From Alphaproteobacteria bacterium (GTDB lineage Bacteria; Pseudomonadota; Alphaproteobacteria; RF32; CAG-239), in contig JAGCOI010000194.1 of NCBI GenBank assembly GCA_017645485.1, positions 1 to 6,647 of the forward strand: a DNA stretch of 6,647 nt. The letters run 5' to 3'. The translations under genes were made by a program, and so were the position numbers. Of this stretch, positions 1 to 5,532 are shown in pieces (the first letter of the stretch is position 1; every line of letters begins with the position of its first letter). The notes beneath the pieces were generated by a model. That model was not told the origin of the DNA. It ran no database searches and saw only the letters and a list, made by a program, of their open reading frames with translations.

Positions 1-291
1 CACCCACGTTACCAGATATATAACCAAAGCGCAAAGCACACATCCTATAAAGAATGCCACCAGCACAAGAAAGAGAACGCCTAAATAACCTGAAATGGTT
101 GCAGGCGCAGATCCCGAATCCATAACAACGGCCGTCCACAGAATCGAAAAAATGATCCAAGCTACAGTGGCACACAAAGTAAGTCCGTCATCAATAGGGC
201 TGTTTTCCGTCTTTTTATCAAGAGGACCGAACACCCAATAAGCCCCGCACAGGATTACAAAAATCGCCGTAATAATCGCAAATGCAGTCAT
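1..291 (-). CDS. Small multi-pass membrane protein, C-terminus cut by window edge
   Basis: I read an open frame of 97 codons from an ATG at 291 down to base 1 with no stop, so the C-terminus lies outside the window. The protein starts MTAFAIITAIFVILCGAYWV, a hydrophobic segment (about residues 3-21). A short charged loop follows (DKKTE, then DD). A second hydrophobic segment covers about residues 40-59 and a third, very hydrophobic one about 68-96. Three or more transmembrane helices are therefore likely, and the protein should sit in the cytoplasmic membrane. I recognise no family motif and assign no function. The start lies 18 bases after the stop codon of the upstream minus-strand gene, so the two are probably co-transcribed. 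No Shine-Dalgarno sequence is visible before the ATG, as for its neighbour. The frame is convincing because of its continuous hydrophobic pattern, but identity is unknown. Confidence 0.7.
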   Translation of the reverse strand, partial: MTAFAIITAIFVILCGAYWVFGPLDKKTENSPIDDGLTLCATVAWIIFSILWTAVVMDSGSAPATISGYLGVLFLVLVAFFIGCVLCALVIYLVTWV

Positions 292-309
292 AGGTTTTAT
301 AACTTAACA

Positions 310-789
310 TTAAACATTTGCAAAACACGTCGCGATACGCTGATAAGGATAGTCATCCTCATCTTTTTTGTAGCCTGCATCGTCCAGCTTGCGGCCCGTT
401 GCCTGTTCCAGTATTTCTACCAGATCTTCAATAAGCGGACGCGTCATCAGATTCTTTCCGAACGTTCCGGTTCTGAAAGCCTTTTTATTCAAGCCTGAAG
501 CCTGAACAAAAATTTCCAACACGTCATCTTTGGTGTACCGCCCGAGAAGGTCCGTTATCCACTGATTGATGGTCGGGGCATAAAACGCGCACTTATGCGG
601 CTTTAAGTCCAACCTGTAACGTACCGAAGCCTCAACTGAAGCTTTTAAGGCCGGTTTCAGAGTGGAAAGCGGCATTTTGCCGATCCATTCCAGATACTTA
701 TCTCCTTGCATGGCTTTCGCCTGCGCCATTGCCGGATCGCTCTCAGCGAGTTTCGATCCAACAAAGTTCAATACTGATTGTTTTTCCAT
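310..789 (-). CDS. Hypothetical 159-residue soluble, helix-rich protein
   Basis: I do not recognise this protein. I chose the ATG at 789 (protein MEKQSVLNFV...) rather than the upstream in-frame ATG at 831, because the upstream choice would place the coding start on the -10 element of the best promoter candidate (822-827). The product is 159 residues with no signal peptide and no membrane segment. It is rich in Lys, Ala, Asp and Glu and looks mainly alpha-helical. Features include a basic stretch around residues 49-66 (LKASVEASVRYRLDLKPHK), a Trp-containing segment near 75-80 (NQWITD) and an acidic tail (KKDEDDYPYQ, about 141-150). It has only two Cys, and no catalytic motif is apparent. The downstream membrane-protein gene starts 18 bases later and is probably in the same transcript. 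Codon choice (CTG common, CAG preferred 5 to 2 over CAA) differs from the repeat-protein and ppdK genes. Confidence 0.75.
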   Translation of the reverse strand: MEKQSVLNFVGSKLAESDPAMAQAKAMQGDKYLEWIGKMPLSTLKPALKASVEASVRYRLDLKPHKCAFYAPTINQWITDLLGRYTKDDVLEIFVQASGLNKKAFRTGTFGKNLMTRPLIEDLVEILEQATGRKLDDAGYKKDEDDYPYQRIATCFANV

Positions 790-821
790 AATTATCGTTA
801 TATGTATAGTGAAACATTTTA

Positions 822-850
822 TTTGTAGCACAGCATGAAATAAATTGCAA
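822..850 (-). promoter_or_regulatory. Sigma-70-like promoter for the 159-residue protein gene
   Basis: On the minus strand TTGCAA (845-850) is followed after exactly 17 bases by TACAAA (822-827). These resemble -35 and -10 boxes at ideal spacing. Transcription would begin near 815, giving a leader of about 26 bases before the ATG at 789. The region is AT-rich. This is a consensus match only. A Bacteroidota-type -7 element (TAnnTTTG) is not seen here. Confidence 0.45.
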
Positions 851-954
851 GCATTTTTTGACGAAAATCGTATTTTTTCACAAAAATATTTTCAAACCGC
901 AATATTGTGTCTTTTTGCTTGCAAAACTTCTGATTATCTGGCATAATGTTTAAT

Positions 955-971
955 GTAACCGAATTGGTTAC
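955..971. repeat. Perfect inverted repeat GTAACC-N5-GGTTAC
   Basis: The 17-base element GTAACCGAATTGGTTAC has 6-base perfect arms around a 5-base centre. It resembles a dimeric repressor operator in size and form. It lies about 165 bases upstream of the ATG of the 159-residue protein gene and 170 bases upstream of the repeat-protein gene. That is too far from the promoter candidate I see to be a simple blocking site. Its function is unknown. Confidence 0.4.
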
Positions 972-1052
972 GGTGTCTGGAAAACATCTTTTCTGAGAAT
1001 ACTCCATACGAAAGGGAGTTCCTGAAATAAGTGCGTTTGACGTAGCGAATAA

Positions 1053-1085
1053 GGGAGTCTGTCTCAGAACAGTTTTTCAGCTCCC
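1053..1085 (+). promoter_or_regulatory. Leader stem GGGAG-t-CTG / CAGCTCCC
   Basis: GGGAG (1053-1057), a bulged T, and CTG (1059-1061) can pair with CAGCTCCC (1078-1085), giving an 8-base-pair stem with one bulge and a 16-base loop. It directly abuts, and shares base 1085 with, the terminator-like hairpin at 1085-1107, so the two could stack or compete for that base. It may be part of the 3' end of a short transcript or of a leader of the repeat-protein gene. I could not tie it to a known riboswitch or RNA family. Confidence 0.3.
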
Positions 1086-1115
1086 ACTTTGGATTTTATT
1101 CAAAGTGATTTTTTT
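1085..1115 (+). terminator. Rho-independent terminator-like hairpin with T7 tract
   Basis: CACTTTG (1085-1091) pairs perfectly with CAAAGTG (1101-1107) over a 9-base loop, followed after one A by seven T residues (1109-1115). This is the layout of an intrinsic terminator read on the plus strand. The stem is short and has only three G-C pairs, so strength is uncertain. It ends 25 bases before the ATG of the repeat-protein gene and 12 bases before its Shine-Dalgarno sequence. It therefore terminates either a transcript from upstream, where no plus-strand gene is present in this window, or a leader of that gene itself. Confidence 0.5.
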
Positions 1116-1127
1116 ATCATTTCATGG

Positions 1128-1134
1128 AAAGGAG
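1128..1134 (+). promoter_or_regulatory. Shine-Dalgarno AAAGGAG that sets the repeat-protein start
   Basis: AAAGGAG ends 6 bases before the ATG at 1141, an ideal spacing. It decides for this start over the in-frame ATG at 1105, which lies within the hairpin and T tract and has no such site. The nine bases AAAGGAGCA recur before ppdK (4018-4026). Confidence 0.8.
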
Positions 1135-1140
1135 CAGAAT

Positions 1141-1959
1141 ATGACAATACTGATTTTAATGACAAGTGCCTTAATGCTTTATGCAAACACACTTTCAGCC
1201 TCAACTTATATACCATGTTCCGAAGTCGAAACGGCTGCCCAAACTTGTTGGTCATGCGGTACCACCTGCTCGGCACGTTTAAGCTACGATAACGAACAAG
1301 ATGCTGCATTAAACAAAAACGCCACATTAACTTTTTCAGGAACCGGAAAGATGAATAATTATAAATCACCGTATGATGTTGTGAATTTGCAAGGTGTGGA
1401 ACCATGGTACAATGTGCGTGACCGGATTACAAAAGCCGTTGTCGAAGAAGGCATTACAAATGTCGGTGACCGAACAATTTATATGATGTCCAACTTAAAA
1501 GAAGTCAGTCTGCCGGATTCACTGACATCCATAGGCAAACGTGCTTTTTTTGGTTCATCCGGTTTAAAAAAATTAACTATTCCCGACGGTGTCACTTCAA
1601 TCGAACAATTCGCTTTTCAATATACAAACATTAAAGAACTCACATTACCGGAAAGTCTTACAAATTTAACAAATGCTTTTTGGTGTGAAAGCAAAAATCC
1701 CTCATGTGTACCGTTTCCCTTAGAAAAACTTTTTTGTGCCGAAGCAAACATGGCTGCATGCGAAGCCGCTGTATCACATTTAAACATAACCCCGACCGCT
1801 TATCAATCATCAGGCGGACAATATTTGTATGACAATCGCTTTTATAACAGCCCGAACGATATCGCCTCGGGCAACTACGCCAAAAAACGCATATACACCG
1901 TTCATGAAGCAAATCAGGTATCAGGCAAAAAAAACACCTTCAAAATACGCTATAAGTAA
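1141..1959 (+). CDS. Secreted BspA-type leucine-rich-repeat protein
   Basis: The product has 272 residues. Residues 1-20 (MTILILMTSALMLYANTLSA) form a hydrophobic signal peptide with a likely cleavage after LSA. It lacks the usual positive charge near the N-terminus and has no lipobox Cys. A Cys cluster follows (C37, C40, C44; CWSCGTTC), then a beta-rich segment ending FSGTGKMNNY (65-74), which is typical of the lead-in to LRR_5/BspA repeats. About three and a half repeats of roughly 23 residues lie at 97-181, with cores such as LKEVSLPDSLTSIGKRAF, LKKLTIPDGVTSIEQFAF and IKELTLPESL. A Cys-containing linker (C182, C189, C199, C207) leads to a basic C-terminal tail ending KKNTFKIRYK. Eight Cys in the mature part suggest disulfides in the periplasm or outside. 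The family is associated with surface adhesion and host contact; the actual partner is unknown. It converges with lepA, with 2 bases between stops. Confidence 0.85.
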   Translation: MTILILMTSALMLYANTLSASTYIPCSEVETAAQTCWSCGTTCSARLSYDNEQDAALNKNATLTFSGTGKMNNYKSPYDVVNLQGVEPWYNVRDRITKAVVEEGITNVGDRTIYMMSNLKEVSLPDSLTSIGKRAFFGSSGLKKLTIPDGVTSIEQFAFQYTNIKELTLPESLTNLTNAFWCESKNPSCVPFPLEKLFCAEANMAACEAAVSHLNITPTAYQSSGGQYLYDNRFYNSPNDIASGNYAKKRIYTVHEANQVSGKKNTFKIRYK

Positions 1960-1961
1960 CC

Positions 1962-3764
1962 CTATTCGTCGCCTATTCTTAAAGCTTCAATAAAGGCAGA
2001 CTGCGGCACTTCCACTTTACCGAACTGACGCATACGTTGTTTGCCTTTCTTTTGTTTATCCAAAAGCTTACGTTTACGCGTTACATCACCGCCATAGCAC
2101 TTTGCCGTCACATCTTTACGCAGTGCCGAAATTGTTTCCCTTGCCACAATCCTGCCGCCAATCGCCGCCTGTATCGGAATTTTGAATAAATGTCTCGGAA
2201 TTAAATCTTTCAAGCGCTCGCAAATTTGCCGACCTCTGCTTTCGGCTTCCGTTCTGTGACATAAAAATGCCAACGCATCAACCGGTTCTTCGTTAATTAA
2301 AATTTGAACTTTAACCAAATCCGATTCTTCATAATCGGTCAATTCATAATCAAAGCTTGCATAACCGCTCGTGATGGATTTGAGCCTGTCATAAAAATCA
2401 AACACGATCTCATTTAACGGAATTTTATAAACCACCATCGCACGCGTACCGACATACGTCAGTTCCACTTGTTCTCCCCGACGCTCCGTGCAAAGTTTTA
2501 ACACCGCACCCAAATAATTATCCGGCACCAAAATCGTTGCCTTAACCATCGGTTCTTCAATAGATTTAATTGTTGATAAATCAGGCATATCCGCCGGATT
2601 ATGCAACATCATATCTTCGCCGTTTGACAGATGAATTTTATAGGCCACGGATGGTGCTGTCGTGATAATATCCAAATCAAATTCTCTTGAAATGCGCTCT
2701 TCAATAATTTCCATATGAAGCAAACCCAAAAAGCCGCACCTGAACCCGAGTCCCAATGCTTCTGAATTTTCATTGGCATAATCAATACTCGCATCATTAA
2801 GTTTTAATTTGGCAAGTGCATCTTTTAAGGCTTCATATTGGCTGGAATCTGTCGGAAACATAGAACAAAACACCACGGGCACCGACGGTTTAAAGCCTGC
2901 AAGAGCCTGTGCACACGGATTTTTATTATCGGTAATCGTATCGCCGACGCGCGTATCGCCAACCGACTTAATACTTGCCGTTATAAAACCGACCTCCCCC
3001 GGATATAAGGCTTCAATATCCTGCATTTTCGGCGTGAAAATACCAACCTTTTCAACCAAATACGTTGCACCGTTCGACATCATTTTAATATTTGTTTTTT
3101 TCCTTAAAACACCGTCATGAACGCGCACTAAAATAATCACACCGAGATATGAATCATACCAACTGTCAATCAATAAAGCTTTTAAGGGGGCATTTTTATC
3201 ACCTGTCGGCGCAGGCAGTTTTTGAACAATTTGTTCCAAAAGCTCCGGCACACCTTCGCCCGTCTTACCGGATGTTTCAACGGCATCTGTTGTATCAAGC
3301 CCTATCACATCTTCAATCTGTGACTTAACTTTGGCAACATCAGCCGACGGCAAATCCACCTTATTTAAAACAGGTAAAATTTCATGATTATTGTCTATTG
3401 CCAAATAAACGTTGGCAAGTGTTTGAGCTTCCACGCCCTGCGTTGCATCAACAACCAAAACACTGCCTTCGCACGAAGCAAGTGATCGCGACACTTCATA
3501 CGAAAAGTCAACATGCCCCGGTGTATCCATCAAATTAAGCTGATAGGTTTTGCCGTCTTTTGCCTGATAATTCAACCGCACGGTTTGCGCTTTAATGGTA
3601 ATGCCGCGCTCTTTTTCAATATCCATTGAATCTAACACCTGCTCGGTCATCTCGCGCTTTGTTAATCCGCCGCAATACTCTATCATTCTGTCGGCAAGCG
3701 TTGATTTTCCGTGGTCAATATGTGCAATAATCGCAAAATTTCGTATCAAACTTAAATCTGTCAT
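1962..3764 (-). CDS. lepA: Elongation factor 4 (LepA), translational GTPase, complete
   Basis: The product has 600 residues, essentially the family length. LepA/EF4 is a ribosome-binding GTPase related to EF-G, implicated in back-translocation, rescue of stalled ribosomes and 30S biogenesis. The GTPase motifs are all present: G1 AHIDHGKST (14-22), G2 RGITI (53-57), G3 DTPGH (80-84, with H84 as the catalytic His), G4 NKVD (134-137), and G5 TSGKTG (164-169, where SAK is more usual). Beta-barrel and EF-G-like domains follow, then the LepA-specific C-terminal domain from about residue 490. Its basic tail is visible from 558 ([20 protein letters not shown]) to the conserved [15 protein letters not shown] lies 10 bases before the ATG. 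The stop is TAG. The gene appears monocistronic here: no lepB signal-peptidase gene follows, and the next gene is convergent. It is divergent from ppdK. Confidence 0.97.
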   Translation of the reverse strand: MTDLSLIRNFAIIAHIDHGKSTLADRMIEYCGGLTKREMTEQVLDSMDIEKERGITIKAQTVRLNYQAKDGKTYQLNLMDTPGHVDFSYEVSRSLASCEGSVLVVDATQGVEAQTLANVYLAIDNNHEILPVLNKVDLPSADVAKVKSQIEDVIGLDTTDAVETSGKTGEGVPELLEQIVQKLPAPTGDKNAPLKALLIDSWYDSYLGVIILVRVHDGVLRKKTNIKMMSNGATYLVEKVGIFTPKMQDIEALYPGEVGFITASIKSVGDTRVGDTITDNKNPCAQALAGFKPSVPVVFCSMFPTDSSQYEALKDALAKLKLNDASIDYANENSEALGLGFRCGFLGLLHMEIIEERISREFDLDIITTAPSVAYKIHLSNGEDMMLHNPADMPDLSTIKSIEEPMVKATILVPDNYLGAVLKLCTERRGEQVELTYVGTRAMVVYKIPLNEIVFDFYDRLKSITSGYASFDYELTDYEESDLVKVQILINEEPVDALAFLCHRTEAESRGRQICERLKDLIPRHLFKIPIQAAIGGRIVARETISALRKDVTAKCYGGDVTRKRKLLDKQKKGKQRMRQFGKVEVPQSAFIEALRIGDE

Positions 3765-3791
3765 TGTTATTTTTTCCTTGGCTTTTGTTCA

Positions 3792-3820
3792 TAGATAAAG
3801 TAATTTTCTCATGCTTGCAA
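3792..3820 (-). promoter_or_regulatory. Sigma-70-like promoter for lepA
   Basis: On the minus strand TTGCAA (3815-3820) and TATCTA (3792-3797) are separated by exactly 17 bases. Transcription would begin near 3785, leaving a leader of about 20 bases that contains the AAGGA ribosome-binding site (3775-3779). Consensus match and position both fit lepA. Confidence 0.5.
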
Positions 3821-3924
3821 CACAATTTATAAAAAACAAACATAAAATGTGAACATAGTAAATAAAAGGCGAATTATTTGCATTTTTTTCTTGCAGATTC
3901 AAAAATATCGGTATACATTCGGCG

Positions 3925-3940
3925 CAACTTGAAAAAGTTG
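3925..3940. repeat. Inverted repeat CAACTT-gaaa-AAGTTG overlapping ppdK -35
   Basis: Perfect 6-base arms surround a 4-base centre. The right arm shares its last three bases with the -35 hexamer proposed for ppdK (3938-3943), so a protein bound here could block or assist polymerase. A GNRA-like loop would also form if transcribed. No regulator is identified in the window. Confidence 0.35.
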
Positions 3941-3965
3941 TTATTTTAATTTGGTCTTATATACT
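3938..3965 (+). promoter_or_regulatory. Sigma-70-like promoter for ppdK
   Basis: TTGTTA (3938-3943) and TATACT (3960-3965) are separated by 16 bases. Predicted transcription starts near 3972, giving a leader of about 64 bases before the ATG at 4036. The -10 box is a good match and the -35 is moderate. Confidence 0.5.
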
Positions 3966-3981
3966 GCTTTACAAAAGCGGT
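3963..3981. repeat. Dyad ACTGCTTT-aca-AAAGCGGT at the ppdK start site
   Basis: Arms of 8 bases (3963-3970 and 3974-3981) are complementary except for one T.G wobble, with a 3-base centre. The dyad covers the end of the -10 box and the predicted start site, so it is better placed as a protein-binding site than as a full RNA hairpin. The start of the transcript would need mapping to decide. Confidence 0.3.
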
Positions 3982-4017
3982 TGTATAAGGCTGTGTGTTT
4001 AACTTTTTATTTGCTGC

Positions 4018-4024
4018 AAAGGAG
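4018..4024 (+). promoter_or_regulatory. Shine-Dalgarno AAAGGAG of ppdK
   Basis: AAAGGAG lies 11 bases before the ATG at 4036, slightly longer than optimal. No alternative start fits better, and the protein begins as PPDK does (KWVYKFGNG). The same AAAGGAGCA string precedes the repeat-protein gene. Confidence 0.7.
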
Positions 4025-4035
4025 CAATCATAACC

Positions 4036-5532
4036 ATGAGTAAATGGGTTTATAAATTTGGAAACGGTAGCGCCGAAGGCGATGCTTCCATGAGAAATCT
4101 TTTGGGCGGTAAAGGTGCGAACTTGGCTGAAATGAATAAAGTCGGCCTTCCTGTTCCTCCCGGATTTACCGTTACAACCGAAGTTTGTACATATTATTAC
4201 GAAAACAACAAAACATATCCGGCTGATTTGAAAGAAAAAGTCATTGAAGCCGTTAAATATGTTGAAGGTATTATGGGCAAAAAGTTTGCCGATGCCGACA
4301 ATCCGTTGTTATTCTCCGTCCGTTCAGGTGCAAGAGTTTCAATGCCCGGCATGATGGATACGGTGTTAAACCTCGGTTTGAATGACCAAACGGTTAAAGC
4401 TTTGGCTAAAGCTTCGGGTTCCGAAAGATTTGCATACGATTCTTATCGTCGTTTCTTGCAAATGTTTTCAGACGTTGTGTTGGGTGCTGATTTAGACCTG
4501 TACGAAGAAGCTTTGGAAAACATGAAAAAATCTCATGGTTACAAATCCGACACGGATTTAACCGCTGAAGATTTGAAAGAATTGGTTGCTCAATATAAAG
4601 CAATCGGTGAAAAACTCGGTAAAGTCGTTCCGCAAGATCCTTGGGAACAACTTTGGGCCGGTATCGGTGCCGTGTTTGGTTCTTGGATGTCCGCCCGCGC
4701 CATCACATATCGTAAATTAAACAACATCCCCGGCGATTGGGGCACGGCTGTTAACGTTCAAACAATGGTGTTCGGTAATGCCGGTGACGATTGCGCAACA
4801 GGTGTTTGCTTCTCTCGTGACCCTGCAACAGGTGAAAACAGATATTACGGTGAATACCTTGTCAATGCTCAAGGTGAAGACGTTGTGGCCGGTATCCGCA
4901 CACCTCAACCGATGGGCTCTATCGGCGACGGTACATCTTTGGAAGAAAGATGGCCTCACATTTATAAAGAGCTTGTTGATGCACGTAACAACTTGGAAGC
5001 ACACTACAAAGACATGCAAGATATGGAATTCACCATTGAACATGGCAAACTTTGGATGTTGCAATGCCGTAACGGTAAGAGAACAGCAGCCGCTGCCGTT
5101 CGTATGGCCGTTGAAATGGTCAATGAAGGCTTATTAACACATGAAGAAGCCATCATGCGCGTCGGTGCCGATCAATTAGACCAATTATTGCACCCGATGC
5201 TTGATCCGAAAGCTAAGAAAAATGTTATTGCAACAGGTCTTCCTGCATCTCCTGGTGCTGCTGTCGGTCAGGCTGTTTTCAGTGCTGAAGATGCTGAAGC
5301 TTGGGCTGCCAAAGGCGAAAAAGTTATTTTGATTCGTAACGAAACATCTCCTGAAGATATCGGCGGTATGCATGCTTCTCAAGGCGTGATTACGGCTCGC
5401 GGCGGTATGACATCACACGCAGCCGTTGTTGCTCGCGGTATGGGCACACCTTGCGTTTCCGGTTCAACAGATATCACGATGAAAAGTGGGTCAGATACCC
5501 TGAAGAATACATTGATGTTCAGGGCCGGCTGA
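4036..5532 (+). CDS. ppdK: Pyruvate, phosphate dikinase, truncated after the His domain, with foreign 3' tail
   Basis: PPDK interconverts pyruvate, ATP and phosphate with PEP, AMP and pyrophosphate in the cytoplasm, linking glycolysis and gluconeogenesis. The N-terminal ATP-grasp domain shows [10 protein letters not shown] (24-33), [16 protein letters not shown] (94-109), [14 protein letters not shown] (254-267) and NAQGED (278-282). The swivelling domain carries the phosphorylated His in [21 protein letters not shown], with H461 as acceptor. Family members have about 870-900 residues. Here the frame ends at 498, and the last 15-18 residues (from about codon 480) do not look like PPDK. The whole C-terminal PEP/pyruvate TIM barrel (about 390 residues, including the catalytic Cys) is absent. 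The foreign tail is the interior of a YcaO gene read out of frame. As it stands the product could not complete the reaction. I think the complete gene existed in the source genome and was cut by a chimeric join. CAA is used for Gln in 13 of 14 cases, ATA is not used. Confidence 0.93.
   Translation: MSKWVYKFGNGSAEGDASMRNLLGGKGANLAEMNKVGLPVPPGFTVTTEVCTYYYENNKTYPADLKEKVIEAVKYVEGIMGKKFADADNPLLFSVRSGARVSMPGMMDTVLNLGLNDQTVKALAKASGSERFAYDSYRRFLQMFSDVVLGADLDLYEEALENMKKSHGYKSDTDLTAEDLKELVAQYKAIGEKLGKVVPQDPWEQLWAGIGAVFGSWMSARAITYRKLNNIPGDWGTAVNVQTMVFGNAGDDCATGVCFSRDPATGENRYYGEYLVNAQGEDVVAGIRTPQPMGSIGDGTSLEERWPHIYKELVDARNNLEAHYKDMQDMEFTIEHGKLWMLQCRNGKRTAAAAVRMAVEMVNEGLLTHEEAIMRVGADQLDQLLHPMLDPKAKKNVIATGLPASPGAAVGQAVFSAEDAEAWAAKGEKVILIRNETSPEDIGGMHASQGVITARGGMTSHAAVVARGMGTPCVSGSTDITMKSGSDTLKNTLMFRAG
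5469..5481. other. Junction between ppdK and ycaO sequence
   Basis: PPDK similarity is readable up to about STDIT (codons ending near 5483 at most). YcaO similarity in a different frame is readable from about 5472. The switch therefore falls within roughly ten bases, in ACAGATATCACGAT. No insertion sequence, terminal repeats, att-like repeat or tRNA is seen at the point. A chimeric join through a short shared string is the simplest reading; a real illegitimate recombination cannot be excluded. Confidence 0.8.

Larger units (their letters stand above)
790..1140. other. Intergenic region of about 350 bases, no convincing gene
   Basis: This stretch separates the divergent 159-residue protein gene (-) and the repeat-protein gene (+). 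It is strongly AT-rich from about 790 to 950. It holds the minus-strand promoter candidate, an inverted repeat at 955-971, and a stem plus terminator-like hairpin at 1053-1115. A 62-codon minus-strand frame exists at 819-1007. Its translation is rich in Phe, Lys and Ile, as expected from AT-rich noncoding DNA, and it has no ribosome-binding site, so I do not call it. If the left part and the central part come from different genomes, the join lies in this region, but I cannot place it to the base. Confidence 0.6.

Noticed and set aside
307..956. 12-base inverted match ACATTAAACATT (307-318) / AATGTTTAATGT (945-956) flanking the 159-residue gene, suggesting a small mobile unit
   Set aside because: A few 12-base matches are expected by chance in a window of this size and AT content. 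The match does not extend, there are no target duplications and no transposase.
819..1007. 62-codon minus-strand frame upstream of the 159-residue protein gene
   Set aside because: Low-complexity AT-rich translation, no ribosome-binding site, and it contains the promoter candidate and the inverted repeat.
1012..1058. Two copies of AAGGGAGT (about 1012-1018 and 1051-1058) as a direct repeat
   Set aside because: Too short to be meaningful and not associated with any boundary I can define.
1105..1140. Upstream in-frame ATG extending the repeat protein by 12 residues
   Set aside because: It lies in the terminator hairpin and T tract, has no Shine-Dalgarno and would bury the signal peptide. The ATG at 1141 has AAAGGAG at ideal distance.
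2809..3120. 103-codon plus-strand frame opposite lepA
   Set aside because: It is an antisense shadow of the LepA coding sequence, whose motifs are intact.
4778..5137. 119-codon plus-strand frame inside ppdK
   Set aside because: It is an out-of-frame shadow of a strongly conserved enzyme, with no ribosome-binding site and no recognisable features.
5470..5532. Programmed frameshift or readthrough joining ppdK to the downstream frame
   Set aside because: The downstream frame is YcaO, not the missing PPDK barrel, so a frameshift would not restore any known protein.
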